Origin: Eubacterium sp.
GTDB lineage: Bacteria; Bacillota; Clostridia; Lachnospirales; Lachnospiraceae
Direction of reading: 5' to 3'
DNA length: 64,000 nucleotides
Assembly: GCA_024690665.1 (NCBI GenBank)
Contig: JAILOU010000028.1
Coordinates: 22,860-86,859 of the forward strand
Shown here: positions 17,016-26,004 of the stretch, one piece after another
Layout of the letters: each line of letters begins with the position of its first letter
How positions within the stretch are numbered: the first letter of the stretch is position 1
Translations under genes and position numbers: made by a program
The notes under the pieces: generated by a model
Databases searched by the model: none
Seen by the model: only the letters and a program-made list of their open reading frames with translations
What the model was told of the DNA's origin: nothing

Positions 17016-18086
17016 ATGAAAGCTTTTCTAATTCTAGAAGATGGTACCGTATTCGAAGGAACGAGTATCGGTGCAACAAAAGAAGTAATCAGTGAAATCG
17101 TGTTTAACACATCCATGACCGGTTATCTGGAAGTCTTAACAGACCCATCTTATGCCGGACAGGCGGTTGTCATGACATATCCATTGATTGGAAATTACGG
17201 AATCACTCCGGATATGGAGTCAAAAAGACCTTGGCCGGATGGATATATCGTAAGAGAACTTTCGAGAATCCCAAGTAATTTCAGATGCGAAGGAACCATT
17301 CAGGATTTCCTGACAAAGCATGATATTCCGGGAATCTGCGGAATTGACACCCGAGCTTTGACAAAACGTCTTAGAGAAAAGGGTACCATGAACGGTATGA
17401 TTACCACGAATGAAGATTATAATCTTGATGAAATTATTCCAAAGCTTCACGCATATACAACAGGTGATGTGGTAAGCAAGGTGACTTGTGAAAAGCCAGA
17501 GGTTCTTTCAGCAACAGGGAAAAGGGTTGCACTCTTAGACCTTGGTGCCAAGAATAACATTGCAAAATCTCTTCATGACAGAGGCTGTGAGGTAACGATT
17601 TACCCGGCGCACACCAAGGCAGAAGAAATCTTAAGTGCCAATCCGGACGGCATCATGCTTTCAAATGGCCCTGGAGATCCAAAGGAATGCAGCGACATTA
17701 TCGCAGAAGTGAAGAAGTTATATGAATCTGATGTTCCGATTTTTGCAATTTGTCTTGGACATCAGCTGATGGCTCTTGCCAATGGAGCAGACACTTATAA
17801 GATGAAATACGGTCATCGTGGTGGAAATCATCCGGTGAAGGATTTAGAAACCAACCGTGTTTATATTTCATCGCAAAACCATGGATATGTTGTCGATACC
17901 AAGACGTTAGATCCAAAGGTTGCCACGCCTGCATTTGTCAATGTAAATGATGGCACAAACGAAGGATTAAAATATACGGGCAAAAATATTTTCACCGTTC
18001 AGTTCCATCCGGAAGCTTGTCCGGGACCGCGTGACAGTGATTATTTATTTGACCGCTTTATGAATATGATGGGAGGAACAAACTAA
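17016..18086 (+). CDS. carA: Carbamoyl-phosphate synthase, small (glutaminase) subunit
   Basis: The 356-aa class I glutamine amidotransferase subunit. The N-terminal domain starts MKAFLILEDGTVFEGTSIG; the glutaminase part carries the nucleophile Cys in FAICLGHQLMALANG and the His/Glu pair in VQFHPEACPGP. It supplies ammonia to CarB. The ATG at 17016 is chosen over an upstream GTG (16998) because the protein then starts like other CarA proteins and GAAGGAAAG lies just before it. Its stop overlaps the carB start (TAATG). Confidence 0.96.
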   Translation: MKAFLILEDGTVFEGTSIGATKEVISEIVFNTSMTGYLEVLTDPSYAGQAVVMTYPLIGNYGITPDMESKRPWPDGYIVRELSRIPSNFRCEGTIQDFLTKHDIPGICGIDTRALTKRLREKGTMNGMITTNEDYNLDEIIPKLHAYTTGDVVSKVTCEKPEVLSATGKRVALLDLGAKNNIAKSLHDRGCEVTIYPAHTKAEEILSANPDGIMLSNGPGDPKECSDIIAEVKKLYESDVPIFAICLGHQLMALANGADTYKMKYGHRGGNHPVKDLETNRVYISSQNHGYVVDTKTLDPKVATPAFVNVNDGTNEGLKYTGKNIFTVQFHPEACPGPRDSDYLFDRFMNMMGGTN

Positions 18087-21000
18087 TGCCAAAGAATCAG
18101 GATATTAAAAAGGTACTTATGATTGGTTCCGGCCCAATCATCATTGGTCAGGCAGCCGAGTTCGACTATGCAGGAACACAGGCCTGCCGTTCGCTAAAAG
18201 AAGAGGGCGTTGAGGTTGTACTTGTGAATTCCAACCCTGCAACCATCATGACAGATAAAGATATTGCAGATAAGGTTTATATCGAGCCTCTTACTGCGCC
18301 GGTGCTTGAGAAGATTATTTTAAAAGAAAAACCGGACAGTCTGCTTCCGACACTTGGAGGTCAGGCAGGATTAAATCTTGGTATGGAACTTGCTGAGTCA
18401 GGATTTTTGGCAGAGCACGGTGTACGCCTGATTGGTACGACAGCGGAAACCATTCGTAAAGCCGAGGACAGACAGGAATTTAAAGATACCATGGAGAAAA
18501 TCGGTGAGCCTTGTGCGGCATCGCTGGTTGTAACAGATGTGGAATCCGGAATTGCATTTACCAATACCATCGGTTATCCGGTTGTACTTCGTCCGGCTTA
18601 TACACTTGGCGGAAGCGGTGGCGGAATTGCGCATAATGAGCAGGAACTGATTTCAATCTTGTCCAACGGACTTAGACTTAGCCGCGTGGGTGAAGTTTTG
18701 GTTGAGCGTTGCATTGCAGGTTGGAAAGAAATCGAATACGAAGTCATGCGTGATTCTAACGGAAACTGCATTACTGTATGTAATATGGAGAACATCGATC
18801 CGGTTGGTGTTCATACCGGTGACAGTATCGTAGTAGCGCCGTCTCAGACGCTTGGAGATAAAGAATACCAGATGCTTCGTTCATCTGCTTTGAATATCAT
18901 CAGTGAATTGAATATCACAGGTGGATGTAATGTACAGTATGCACTGAATCCGGATTCTTTTGAGTATTGTGTAATTGAGGTAAACCCTCGAGTATCCCGT
19001 TCTTCTGCACTCGCATCAAAAGCAACCGGATATCCGATTGCCAAGGTTGCAGCGAAGATTGCACTGGGATACACCTTAGATGAAATTAAGAACGCGGTAA
19101 CGCAAAAGACCTATGCGTCATTTGAGCCGATGCTTGATTATTGCGTGGTTAAGATTCCGCGTCTTCCATTTGATAAATTTATTACAGCTAAGCGTACACT
19201 TACAACGCAGATGAAAGCGACCGGAGAAGTTATGAGCATCTGTACGAACTTTGAAGGTGCGCTTATGAAAGCGATTCGTTCCCTTGAGCAGCATGTAGAC
19301 AGCATGATGTCTTATGATTTTAGTAAGCTTTCAAAAGAAGAACTCTTAGCACAGCTTGAAAAGGTGGATGACCGCAGAATCTGGGTCATTGCAGAGGCGC
19401 TTCGAAAAGGAATTACCTATGAACAGATCCATGAGATTACCAAGATTGATCTGTGGTTTATCGATAAGATTGCAATCTTAACAGAGATGGAAACGCGTCT
19501 TAAAAATGAACCGCTTAGCGTAGAACTGTTAAAGGAAGCAAAGCGTATTGAATTCCCGGATAGCGTGATTGCACAGCTTACCGGTAAGAGCGAAGAAGAG
19601 ATTCGCGATATGCGTTATGAAAATGATATTATTGCAGCATTTAAGATGGTAGATACCTGTGCTGCTGAGTTTGAAGCATTTACGCCGTATTACTATTCTT
19701 GCTATGATGGTGAAAATGAAGCAAAAGCAGATTCAGATAAGAAAAAAATCCTGGTTCTCGGATCCGGCCCGATTCGAATCGGACAGGGTGTGGAATTTGA
19801 TTATTGCTCCGTGCATGCAACCTGGGCATTTTCAAAAGCAGGATATGAGACGATTATTATCAATAATAATCCTGAGACGGTTTCGACGGACTTTGATATT
19901 GCAGACAAACTTTACTTTGAACCACTTACCGCAGAGGATGTGGAAAGCATCGTACGTCTTGAAAAGCCGGATGGTGCAGTCGTACAGTTTGGTGGTCAGA
20001 CGGCTATTAAGTTGACGGAAGATCTTATGAAGATGGGCGTTAAGATTCTTGGAACAAAGGCTGAGGATGTGGATGCTGCAGAAGACCGTGAACTTTTTGA
20101 TAAGATTCTGGAAGAAACACAGATTCCAAGAGCTGCCGGCGGTACCGTATATACGGCCGAGGAGGCAAAAGAAGTTGCGAACAGACTTGGATATCCGGTA
20201 TTGGTTCGTCCTTCTTATGTTCTTGGTGGTCAGGGTATGCAGATTGCATTATCCGATCAGGAGATTGAAGAGTTTATGGCGGTTATCAATCGCTACGCAC
20301 AAGATCATCCGATTCTTGTAGACAAATATCTGCAGGGAAAGGAAGTCGAAGTAGATGCGGTGTGTGATGGAAATGACATCTTAATTCCGGGAATTATGGA
20401 GCATGTGGAAAGAACCGGTGTCCATTCCGGTGACAGTATTTCCGTTTATCCGGCCAATACCATTTCCCAGCATATTCAAGACACTATCGTAGAATATACA
20501 AAGCGTCTGGCTAAGGCACTTCATGTTGTCGGACTGATTAATATCCAGTTTATTGCCATGGGTGATGAAGTGTATGTTATTGAAGTAAATCCTCGTTCGT
20601 CAAGAACGGTTCCTTATATCAGTAAGGTGACAGGAATTCCAATCGTGGATCTTGCAACCAAAGTGATGATTGGCGAGACGATTAAGAGTATGGGATATGA
20701 ACCGGGACTTCAGCCAAAGGCAGATTACATTGCAATTAAGATGCCGGTCTTCTCATTCGAGAAACTGCGCGGAGCAGAAATCAGCCTTGGACCGGAGATG
20801 AAATCGACCGGAGAGTGTCTTGGTATCGCTAAGACATTTAACGAAGCTTTATATAAAGCGTTCCTTGGTGCCGGCGTGATCTTACCAAAGCATAAGCAGA
20901 TGATCATGACGGTAAAGGATGCGGATAAGGAAGAAGCAGTAGGCGTTGCGAAACGTTTTGAGGCACTTGGATACAAGATTTATGCAACCAGAAGTACGGC

Positions 21001-21289
21001 AAAATACTTCCAGGATCATGGAATTAAAGCACTTCGCGTCAATAAAATCTCACAGGAATCACCGAATGTTATGGACCTTATTTTAGGACATAAGATTGAC
21101 CTTGTTATTGATACTCCGACACAGGGTAGAGATAAATCAAGAGATGGTTTCTTGATCAGACGTTATTCGATTGAAACGGGTATTCACTGCCTGACATCGT
21201 TGGATACGGCGAATGCACTCGCACTTTCACTTGAAACGGCGCATGATTCTTTAACTCCGATTGATATTGCAACAGTAAAGACGGTGTAA
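18086..21289 (+). CDS. carB: Carbamoyl-phosphate synthase, large subunit
   Basis: A 1067-aa enzyme with two homologous ATP-grasp halves, each starting with a phosphate-binding segment (VLMIGSGPIIIGQAAEFDYAG near residue 10; ILVLGSGPIRIGQGVEFDYC near 555), and a C-terminal MGS-like allosteric domain (from about 935). It makes carbamoyl phosphate from bicarbonate, glutamine-derived ammonia and two ATP, for pyrimidines and arginine. The start is coupled to carA by TAATG. No other pyrimidine or arginine genes are in the window. Confidence 0.97.
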   Translation: MPKNQDIKKVLMIGSGPIIIGQAAEFDYAGTQACRSLKEEGVEVVLVNSNPATIMTDKDIADKVYIEPLTAPVLEKIILKEKPDSLLPTLGGQAGLNLGMELAESGFLAEHGVRLIGTTAETIRKAEDRQEFKDTMEKIGEPCAASLVVTDVESGIAFTNTIGYPVVLRPAYTLGGSGGGIAHNEQELISILSNGLRLSRVGEVLVERCIAGWKEIEYEVMRDSNGNCITVCNMENIDPVGVHTGDSIVVAPSQTLGDKEYQMLRSSALNIISELNITGGCNVQYALNPDSFEYCVIEVNPRVSRSSALASKATGYPIAKVAAKIALGYTLDEIKNAVTQKTYASFEPMLDYCVVKIPRLPFDKFITAKRTLTTQMKATGEVMSICTNFEGALMKAIRSLEQHVDSMMSYDFSKLSKEELLAQLEKVDDRRIWVIAEALRKGITYEQIHEITKIDLWFIDKIAILTEMETRLKNEPLSVELLKEAKRIEFPDSVIAQLTGKSEEEIRDMRYENDIIAAFKMVDTCAAEFEAFTPYYYSCYDGENEAKADSDKKKILVLGSGPIRIGQGVEFDYCSVHATWAFSKAGYETIIINNNPETVSTDFDIADKLYFEPLTAEDVESIVRLEKPDGAVVQFGGQTAIKLTEDLMKMGVKILGTKAEDVDAAEDRELFDKILEETQIPRAAGGTVYTAEEAKEVANRLGYPVLVRPSYVLGGQGMQIALSDQEIEEFMAVINRYAQDHPILVDKYLQGKEVEVDAVCDGNDILIPGIMEHVERTGVHSGDSISVYPANTISQHIQDTIVEYTKRLAKALHVVGLINIQFIAMGDEVYVIEVNPRSSRTVPYISKVTGIPIVDLATKVMIGETIKSMGYEPGLQPKADYIAIKMPVFSFEKLRGAEISLGPEMKSTGECLGIAKTFNEALYKAFLGAGVILPKHKQMIMTVKDADKEEAVGVAKRFEALGYKIYATRSTAKYFQDHGIKALRVNKISQESPNVMDLILGHKIDLVIDTPTQGRDKSRDGFLIRRYSIETGIHCLTSLDTANALALSLETAHDSLTPIDIATVKTV

Positions 21290-21291
21290 GA

Positions 21292-21828
21292 ATGGAACAT
21301 GTAGAAAGAATTGATCGTACCCTGGCTTATCAGGGTACAATCCTTGATATTTATAAAGACCGCATGCAATTGCCAAATGGTGATACGCAGGATTGGGATT
21401 ATGTTTCTCATCGGACAGGAGCAGCGGCAGTCGTTGCCGTACTAGAAGATGGACGAATCTTACTGGTGCACCAGTATCGACCGGCGATTGATCGTATGAC
21501 ATGGGAAGTTCCGGCAGGATGCAGAGATGATGCTGAGGAAGACTTTGCAGTTTGTGCAATGCGGGAGCTTCGGGAAGAAACGGGTTATGACAGTGATTGC
21601 TTTGAGCGGCTTGTTTCTTTGAAGACAATTGTGGCATTTGGAAATGAAGTTGTGGAAGTCTATGTGGCAAAGAACTGCCATAAGGTTGGAGAGCAGCAAC
21701 TTGATGATGCGGAAGATATTACGATTAAGGCCTGGGAACTTAACGAATTAGAAGATATGATATATGCCGGTAAAATTCAGGATGCCAAAACGGTGGCTGC
21801 AATCATGGCTTATGCAAATCGTAAATAA
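21292..21828 (+). CDS. Nudix hydrolase, ADP-ribose pyrophosphatase type
   Basis: A 178-aa Nudix protein. The Nudix box runs from GCRDDAEEDF through REL to REETGYDS, with the expected spacing G-x5-E-x7-REL-REETG. Upstream hydrophobic strands and the E-x-V-P-A-G element before the box (MTWEVPAG) resemble ADP-ribose pyrophosphatases (NudF-like). It starts 2 bp after the carB stop, so it is co-transcribed with carAB. A perfect bidirectional terminator follows. Confidence 0.88.
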   Translation: MEHVERIDRTLAYQGTILDIYKDRMQLPNGDTQDWDYVSHRTGAAAVVAVLEDGRILLVHQYRPAIDRMTWEVPAGCRDDAEEDFAVCAMRELREETGYDSDCFERLVSLKTIVAFGNEVVEVYVAKNCHKVGEQQLDDAEDITIKAWELNELEDMIYAGKIQDAKTVAAIMAYANRK

Positions 21829-21858
21829 AAAGAAACTGCCGTGTGGCAGTTTCTTTTT
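21827..21858. terminator. Bidirectional terminator between convergent genes
   Basis: AAAAAGAAACTGCC (21827-21840), loop GTGT, GGCAGTTTCTTTTT (21845-21858). A- and T-tracts on the two sides serve the Nudix gene (plus) and the HD-GYP-like gene (minus). Confidence 0.95.
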
Positions 21859-21862
21859 GCAT

Positions 21863-23092
21863 TTATAGTACAATTCCTTGTTTGGCAAGTCTGTCATGTG
21901 AAGCGATTAGTTTCTTTCGTATCATGCGAGTCGTTTCAACCAGACCTGGATCGGCAATGAAATGTTTTAAGGTTTCTGCATCAATTCTTGGTCGGTTGTC
22001 CATCATGCGCATGTTATCAATGACCCAGTGTTCGCTTGCAATATCAGGTTGTGCCAGGTCAATCAGTCTTTTGGAATTAAAAGAGAAGATGACAGGTTGA
22101 GAAAAGTCTTCAAGGTTCTCAGCAAGAACCACACCTTTATCGCCGTTGTTTAAATCAACACAGGCACCGGCCGGCAGTATGCTAAGTGCATTGCAAAGGC
22201 AATTAACAATGTCCTTGTCGTAATATTCTTCATGTTTTTTCAGATATTGAATAGCACGCATATAAGAAAGCGGCTCGTGATAGTCATTCATACAGGTAAG
22301 TACATCAAACATGTTGGAAACCTGAAGAATCTTGGTTTCTGTTTCCCAAAATTCGACGAGTCGTTCGTTAATCGGCATCTGTGGGTGGTAGAAAACATGA
22401 TTAAACTGGTGCATGATATTCAAAGCTTTTTCCGGGAGTTCATAATCATTATATTCCGCATGCAAAATATCATAACCGGTGTTACGGTCTTCATAATCAA
22501 TTTTAAAGTAGTATTCCATCTCTGGAGTGAATACTTCCGGGATATCATCTGTAAAACTAAGAATTCGTTTGCGGTGTTTTGCAATGTCTGAATCCAAACC
22601 GATGTCATGGACAAGAGCAGCATAGATTACGCTGTATTTGGACATGACGTCTAATTTTAACTCATTTGCCAGACGGGCGCACAAGATAGCAACATTAAGT
22701 GCATGTTTATATAACGCATCTTCTTCACTTCGAAGATCCTGGACAAAAATCATGCGATGAGAAAAACTTCCATACAGATTCATGATTTCAGTAGTAAGAG
22801 TATCAAGGTTCTCTGGCGCATGTGCATTATGAAGAAGCTGATAATCTTCTTTGATTCTATGAAGAACAATGGATTGAAATCTTTCATATTCAAGTTCTTC
22901 TTCTGTAATCGGAGGAACAGGTTCTGCCGGTTCAAGAACAAACAGGCCGGGGAATCCGAATTTGCGAATACTCGGAATGTTACCGGCTGTCAGAGCACTG
23001 CCTCGATCGTATAAAAGTGTACCATTTCTGTCGAAGATAGGTCTTGCCAGACGAATCCCCGCTTTTAAATCATCATTTTTTATAAATTGCAT
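21863..23092 (-). CDS. HD-domain protein with degenerate HD-GYP motif, second paralog
   Basis: A 409-aa paralog of the protein at 5556-6659, collinear from the first residue (MQFIKNDDLKAGIRLARPIF) through His130 and HD at 162-163. The usual HDxGK is HDIGL here, so the catalytic-loop lysine is missing, and the GYP region is replaced by HQFNHVFYHPQMPINERLVEF. It is about 42 residues longer, mainly by an insertion after the HD motif (about 170-210). It may be an altered phosphodiesterase or a non-catalytic binding protein. The start is preceded by GAGGGG at usual spacing. Single-gene unit. Confidence 0.78.
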   Translation of the reverse strand: MQFIKNDDLKAGIRLARPIFDRNGTLLYDRGSALTAGNIPSIRKFGFPGLFVLEPAEPVPPITEEELEYERFQSIVLHRIKEDYQLLHNAHAPENLDTLTTEIMNLYGSFSHRMIFVQDLRSEEDALYKHALNVAILCARLANELKLDVMSKYSVIYAALVHDIGLDSDIAKHRKRILSFTDDIPEVFTPEMEYYFKIDYEDRNTGYDILHAEYNDYELPEKALNIMHQFNHVFYHPQMPINERLVEFWETETKILQVSNMFDVLTCMNDYHEPLSYMRAIQYLKKHEEYYDKDIVNCLCNALSILPAGACVDLNNGDKGVVLAENLEDFSQPVIFSFNSKRLIDLAQPDIASEHWVIDNMRMMDNRPRIDAETLKHFIADPGLVETTRMIRKKLIASHDRLAKQGIVL

Positions 23093-23396
23093 AAGTGTTT
23101 ACCCCTCTAGAATCCACTACAATACCTATTAAAATTGTATCATATATGGGAAATGTTTGAAAATACCCAAGATTTTAGCCTTGAAAATGTTAGTGTAGAA
23201 AATATAACAAAATAATTGTGAATATTTTACAAAATAGAAGGAGTAATCTCATTTTTCGATTGGTATGCGGTTAATATATTAACGAGAATAGGTCGAATTT
23301 TGAAAAAAATACTATAAATTTTAAAAAAGTAAGTCAGGACTATTGCAAATGAATTTTAAATATGATAATCTATTTTTGTCTGTGGGGTAAGACAAA

Positions 23397-23498
23397 ATGA
23401 TTGATTTATCCATAGAAGATGGGATGTTTAGCGATGCGATGAGGCACCGGAAATACCAAGTGTTTCAGCGCTATTTATTTTTTGCACTATTTCGTTAA
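23397..23498 (+). CDS. Candidate small leader ORF (33 aa) upstream of thlA
   Basis: ATG 23397 is preceded by GTGGGGTAAG and opens a 33-codon frame ending at TAA 23496 (it includes MRHRKYQVFQRY then LFFALFR). The C-terminal half is basic, aromatic and amphipathic. Its stop lies inside the Rex-like palindrome at 23492-23509. It could be a small protein, a leader peptide, or noise; there is no independent support. Confidence 0.28.
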   Translation: MIDLSIEDGMFSDAMRHRKYQVFQRYLFFALFR

Positions 23499-23509
23499 AA
23501 AAATAACAG
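23492..23509. promoter_or_regulatory. Candidate Rex (redox, NADH/NAD+) operator
   Basis: An 18-bp palindrome with core GTTA-N6-TAAC matches the Rex consensus TTGTTAAnnnnTTAACAA at most defined positions (mismatches at positions 2, 12 and 18). Rex is known to repress butyrate-pathway genes in Clostridia. No rex gene is in the window. Confidence 0.42.
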
Positions 23510-23593
23510 GCTGAACAGTTTCTAATCGACAAGCTTCGTTAAAAACATGACGGAGATTAATTGAAAAAAAGACGAGAATTGACTCGTTGGAAT

Positions 23594-23681
23594 GTCCACG
23601 CGTAGTTGCAAAATGCTAATCAGAGTGCTAAAATAATTTTTGCCTATGCGATAAACCATTAATAAGGAAACCGCGTGGACA
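23594..23681. promoter_or_regulatory. thlA promoter flanked by a 10-bp inverted repeat
   Basis: The promoter is TTGCAA (23606-23611), 17 nt, TAAAAT (23629-23634), with an extended TGC. It lies between perfect arms TGTCCACGCG (23594-23603) and CGCGTGGACA (23672-23681). The left arm is upstream of the -35 and so is not in the RNA; this suggests a protein-binding pair rather than an RNA hairpin. Confidence 0.55.
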
Positions 23682-23718
23682 AAAAATATATTTATTCTTA
23701 TTAAAGGAGACGAAAAAA

Positions 23719-24912
23719 ATGGCAAGAAAAGTAGTTTTAGCAAGTGCAGCTCGTACACCAATCGGTAAAATGGGCGGACAGTTCAAAGATGTTTCTGCAG
23801 TGCAGTTAGGATCAATTGCAATTAAGGCAGCAATCGAAAGAGCTGGCATTAAGCCTGAAGATGTTGATGAAGTTATGATGGGATGCGTAATCCAGGCAGG
23901 ATTAGGACAGAACCCAGCACGTCAGGCTTCTATCGCAGCAGGAATCCCTGAAGAAGTACCTGCATTCTCATTAAACGTAGTTTGCGGATCTGGTCTTAAG
24001 TGTGTTAACGAAGCAGCTAACATGATTATGGCTGGACAGGCTGACATCGTAGTAGCAGGTGGTATGGAAAACATGTCACAGGGACCTTTCGCATTAAAGA
24101 AAGCTCGTTTCGGTTACAGAATGAACAACGGAACACTTGTTGACTGCATGATCAACGATGCTCTTTGGGATGCATTCAACAATTATCATATGATGATCAC
24201 AGCTGAAAACATTTGTGATCAGTGGAAACTGACTCGTGAAGAATTAGATGCATTTGCAGCTAAGTCTCAGCAGAAGGCAGTAGCAGCTCAGGAATCTGGT
24301 GCTTTCGACGAAGAAATCGTTCCAGTACCTGTTAAGATTAAGAAAGAAATGGTTGAAATTACTAAGGACGAGGGACCTCGTGCCGGAACAACAGCTGAAT
24401 CTCTTTCTAAACTGAAATGCTGTTCAGGAAAAGAAGGCGGACTTGTTACCGCTGGTAACGCTTCAGGAATCAACGACGGTGGTGCAGCTATCGTAGTTAT
24501 GTCTGAAGAAAAAGCTAAAGAGCTTGGAATTACACCACTTGCTTACTTTGAAGCTGGTGCACTTGGCGGATGCGATCCTAAGATCATGGGTATCGGACCT
24601 GTACCTGCAACACGTAAGGCTATGAAGATTGCTGGTATCACAGATATCAACGACTTTGATGTAATCGAAGCTAACGAAGCTTTCGCTGCTCAGTCAGTAG
24701 CAGTACAGAAAGAACTTGGATTTAAGGATGAAGTTCTTAATCCAAACGGAGGAGCTATCGCTCTTGGACATCCGGTAGGAGCTTCAGGATGCCGTATCCT
24801 CGTAACACTTCTTCATGATATGAAGCATAACGATAAGGCTGAACTCGGACTTGCTACACTGTGTATCGGTGGTGGAATGGGTTGTGCTACTATCGTTAGA
24901 AAGTACAAATAA
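23719..24912 (+). CDS. thlA: Acetyl-CoA C-acetyltransferase (thiolase)
   Basis: A 397-aa degradative/biosynthetic thiolase condensing two acetyl-CoA to acetoacetyl-CoA, the first step of butyrate formation. The acyl-accepting Cys89 is in NVVCGSGLK; the C-terminal GHPVGASG and CIGGGMGCA supply the catalytic His and second Cys; NEAFA is also present. A strong AAAGGAG precedes ATG 23719. The strong codon bias, shared with the next genes, indicates a highly expressed enzyme. It heads the thlA-hbd-bcd-etfB-etfA cluster, although a hairpin separates it from hbd. Confidence 0.97.
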   Translation: MARKVVLASAARTPIGKMGGQFKDVSAVQLGSIAIKAAIERAGIKPEDVDEVMMGCVIQAGLGQNPARQASIAAGIPEEVPAFSLNVVCGSGLKCVNEAANMIMAGQADIVVAGGMENMSQGPFALKKARFGYRMNNGTLVDCMINDALWDAFNNYHMMITAENICDQWKLTREELDAFAAKSQQKAVAAQESGAFDEEIVPVPVKIKKEMVEITKDEGPRAGTTAESLSKLKCCSGKEGGLVTAGNASGINDGGAAIVVMSEEKAKELGITPLAYFEAGALGGCDPKIMGIGPVPATRKAMKIAGITDINDFDVIEANEAFAAQSVAVQKELGFKDEVLNPNGGAIALGHPVGASGCRILVTLLHDMKHNDKAELGLATLCIGGGMGCATIVRKYK

Positions 24913-24943
24913 GCAGTTCTTTCGATTTAATTAAAGAATTATT

Positions 24944-24976
24944 TTATATGGAGGGAATCTTGTTCCCTCCATATAA
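24944..24976 (+). terminator. Strong stem-loop between thlA and hbd (terminator or RNA-stability element)
   Basis: TTATATGGAGGGAA (24944-24957) pairs perfectly over 14 bp with TTCCCTCCATATAA (24963-24976), but only ATTTAATA follows, not a T tract. It may protect the thlA 3' end or partly terminate, giving thlA excess over downstream genes. Confidence 0.55.
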
Positions 24977-25089
24977 TTTAATATGGCGGGAATTTGTTTT
25001 TCGCTAACAAATAAATCAGAGAATATGTGATTGATGGAAAACTGTTAATTGGCATATCTCAAAAAATATACTCTAAGGAGGAAATAATC

Positions 25090-25926
25090 ATGGTAGTTGG
25101 AGTAATTGGAGCAGGAACAATGGGTTCAGGCATTGCGCAGGCATTCGCTGCAAAAGGATATGACGTATGTCTTTGCGACATTAACGATGAATTCGCTGCA
25201 AATGGTAAGAAGAAAATTCAAAAGGGTTTTGAAAAGAGAATTGCCAAAGGAAAGATGGAGCAGGCTGATGCTGATGCAACATTGGCAAGAATTAAGACAG
25301 GTGTAAAAGACATCTGTACAGACTGCGATCTTATTATTGAGGCTGCAATCGAAAATCTTGAGATTAAGCAGCAGACATTTAAAGAATTACAGGAAATTTG
25401 TAAGAAAGATGCAATCTTTGCTACAAATACATCATCCCTTTCTATTACTGCAATCGGACAGGGACTGGATAGACCAATGATCGGTATGCATTTCTTTAAC
25501 CCGGCACCGGTAATGAAACTGGTTGAGGTTATTGCAGGATTAAACACACCGGCAGAATTGGTAGAAAAAATTAAGCAGATTTCAGAAGACATTGGAAAAA
25601 CACCTGTACAGGTGGAAGAAGCAGCAGGCTTCGTTGTAAATCGAATTTTAGTTCCAATGATTAATGAGGCTGTGGGAATTTACGCAGATGGAGTAGCTTC
25701 AGTAGAAGGTATCGATGCAGCTATGAAATTAGGTGCAAACCATCCAATGGGACCTTTAGCACTTGGTGACTTAATCGGTCTGGATGTATGCCTTGCAATT
25801 ATGAACGTACTCTATGATGAATTTGGTGATCCAAAGTATCGTCCTCATCCACTTCTTAAGAAGATGGTTCGTGGTGGACAGCTTGGTATCAAATCCGGAA
25901 AAGGCTTTTATGACTACAGCAAATAA
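25090..25926 (+). CDS. hbd: 3-hydroxybutyryl-CoA dehydrogenase
   Basis: A 278-aa NAD(P)-dependent enzyme reducing acetoacetyl-CoA to (S)-3-hydroxybutyryl-CoA. The Rossmann motif is [13 protein letters not shown] near the N-terminus, the catalytic His is in [16 protein letters not shown], and the C-terminal dimer domain includes [10 protein letters not shown] and LGDLIGLDV. The ATG at 25090 follows AAGGAGG; the longer frame from 25027 adds a non-homologous N-terminus and is rejected. In most clostridial operons crt sits beside hbd; here it does not. Confidence 0.97.
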   Translation: MVVGVIGAGTMGSGIAQAFAAKGYDVCLCDINDEFAANGKKKIQKGFEKRIAKGKMEQADADATLARIKTGVKDICTDCDLIIEAAIENLEIKQQTFKELQEICKKDAIFATNTSSLSITAIGQGLDRPMIGMHFFNPAPVMKLVEVIAGLNTPAELVEKIKQISEDIGKTPVQVEEAAGFVVNRILVPMINEAVGIYADGVASVEGIDAAMKLGANHPMGPLALGDLIGLDVCLAIMNVLYDEFGDPKYRPHPLLKKMVRGGQLGIKSGKGFYDYSK

Positions 25927-26004
25927 TCAGTAGGAATTTAAGTAATATAAAAGGCATGAAAATATATGGAGATTATGCCGCTATCTAAAAATGGAGGTAA
26001 AGTA

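Noticed and set aside
23623..23634. CIRCE half-site GAGTGCTAA in the thlA promoter
   Set aside because: The right half is perfect, but the left half matches only about 4 of 9 positions; the AGTGCTAAA sequence is better explained as an extended -10.
24993..25011. Second Rex-like site upstream of hbd (TTTGTTT-N5-TAACAAA)
   Set aside because: The arms are good, but the spacing is one base shorter than the Rex consensus and no clear promoter lies beside it.
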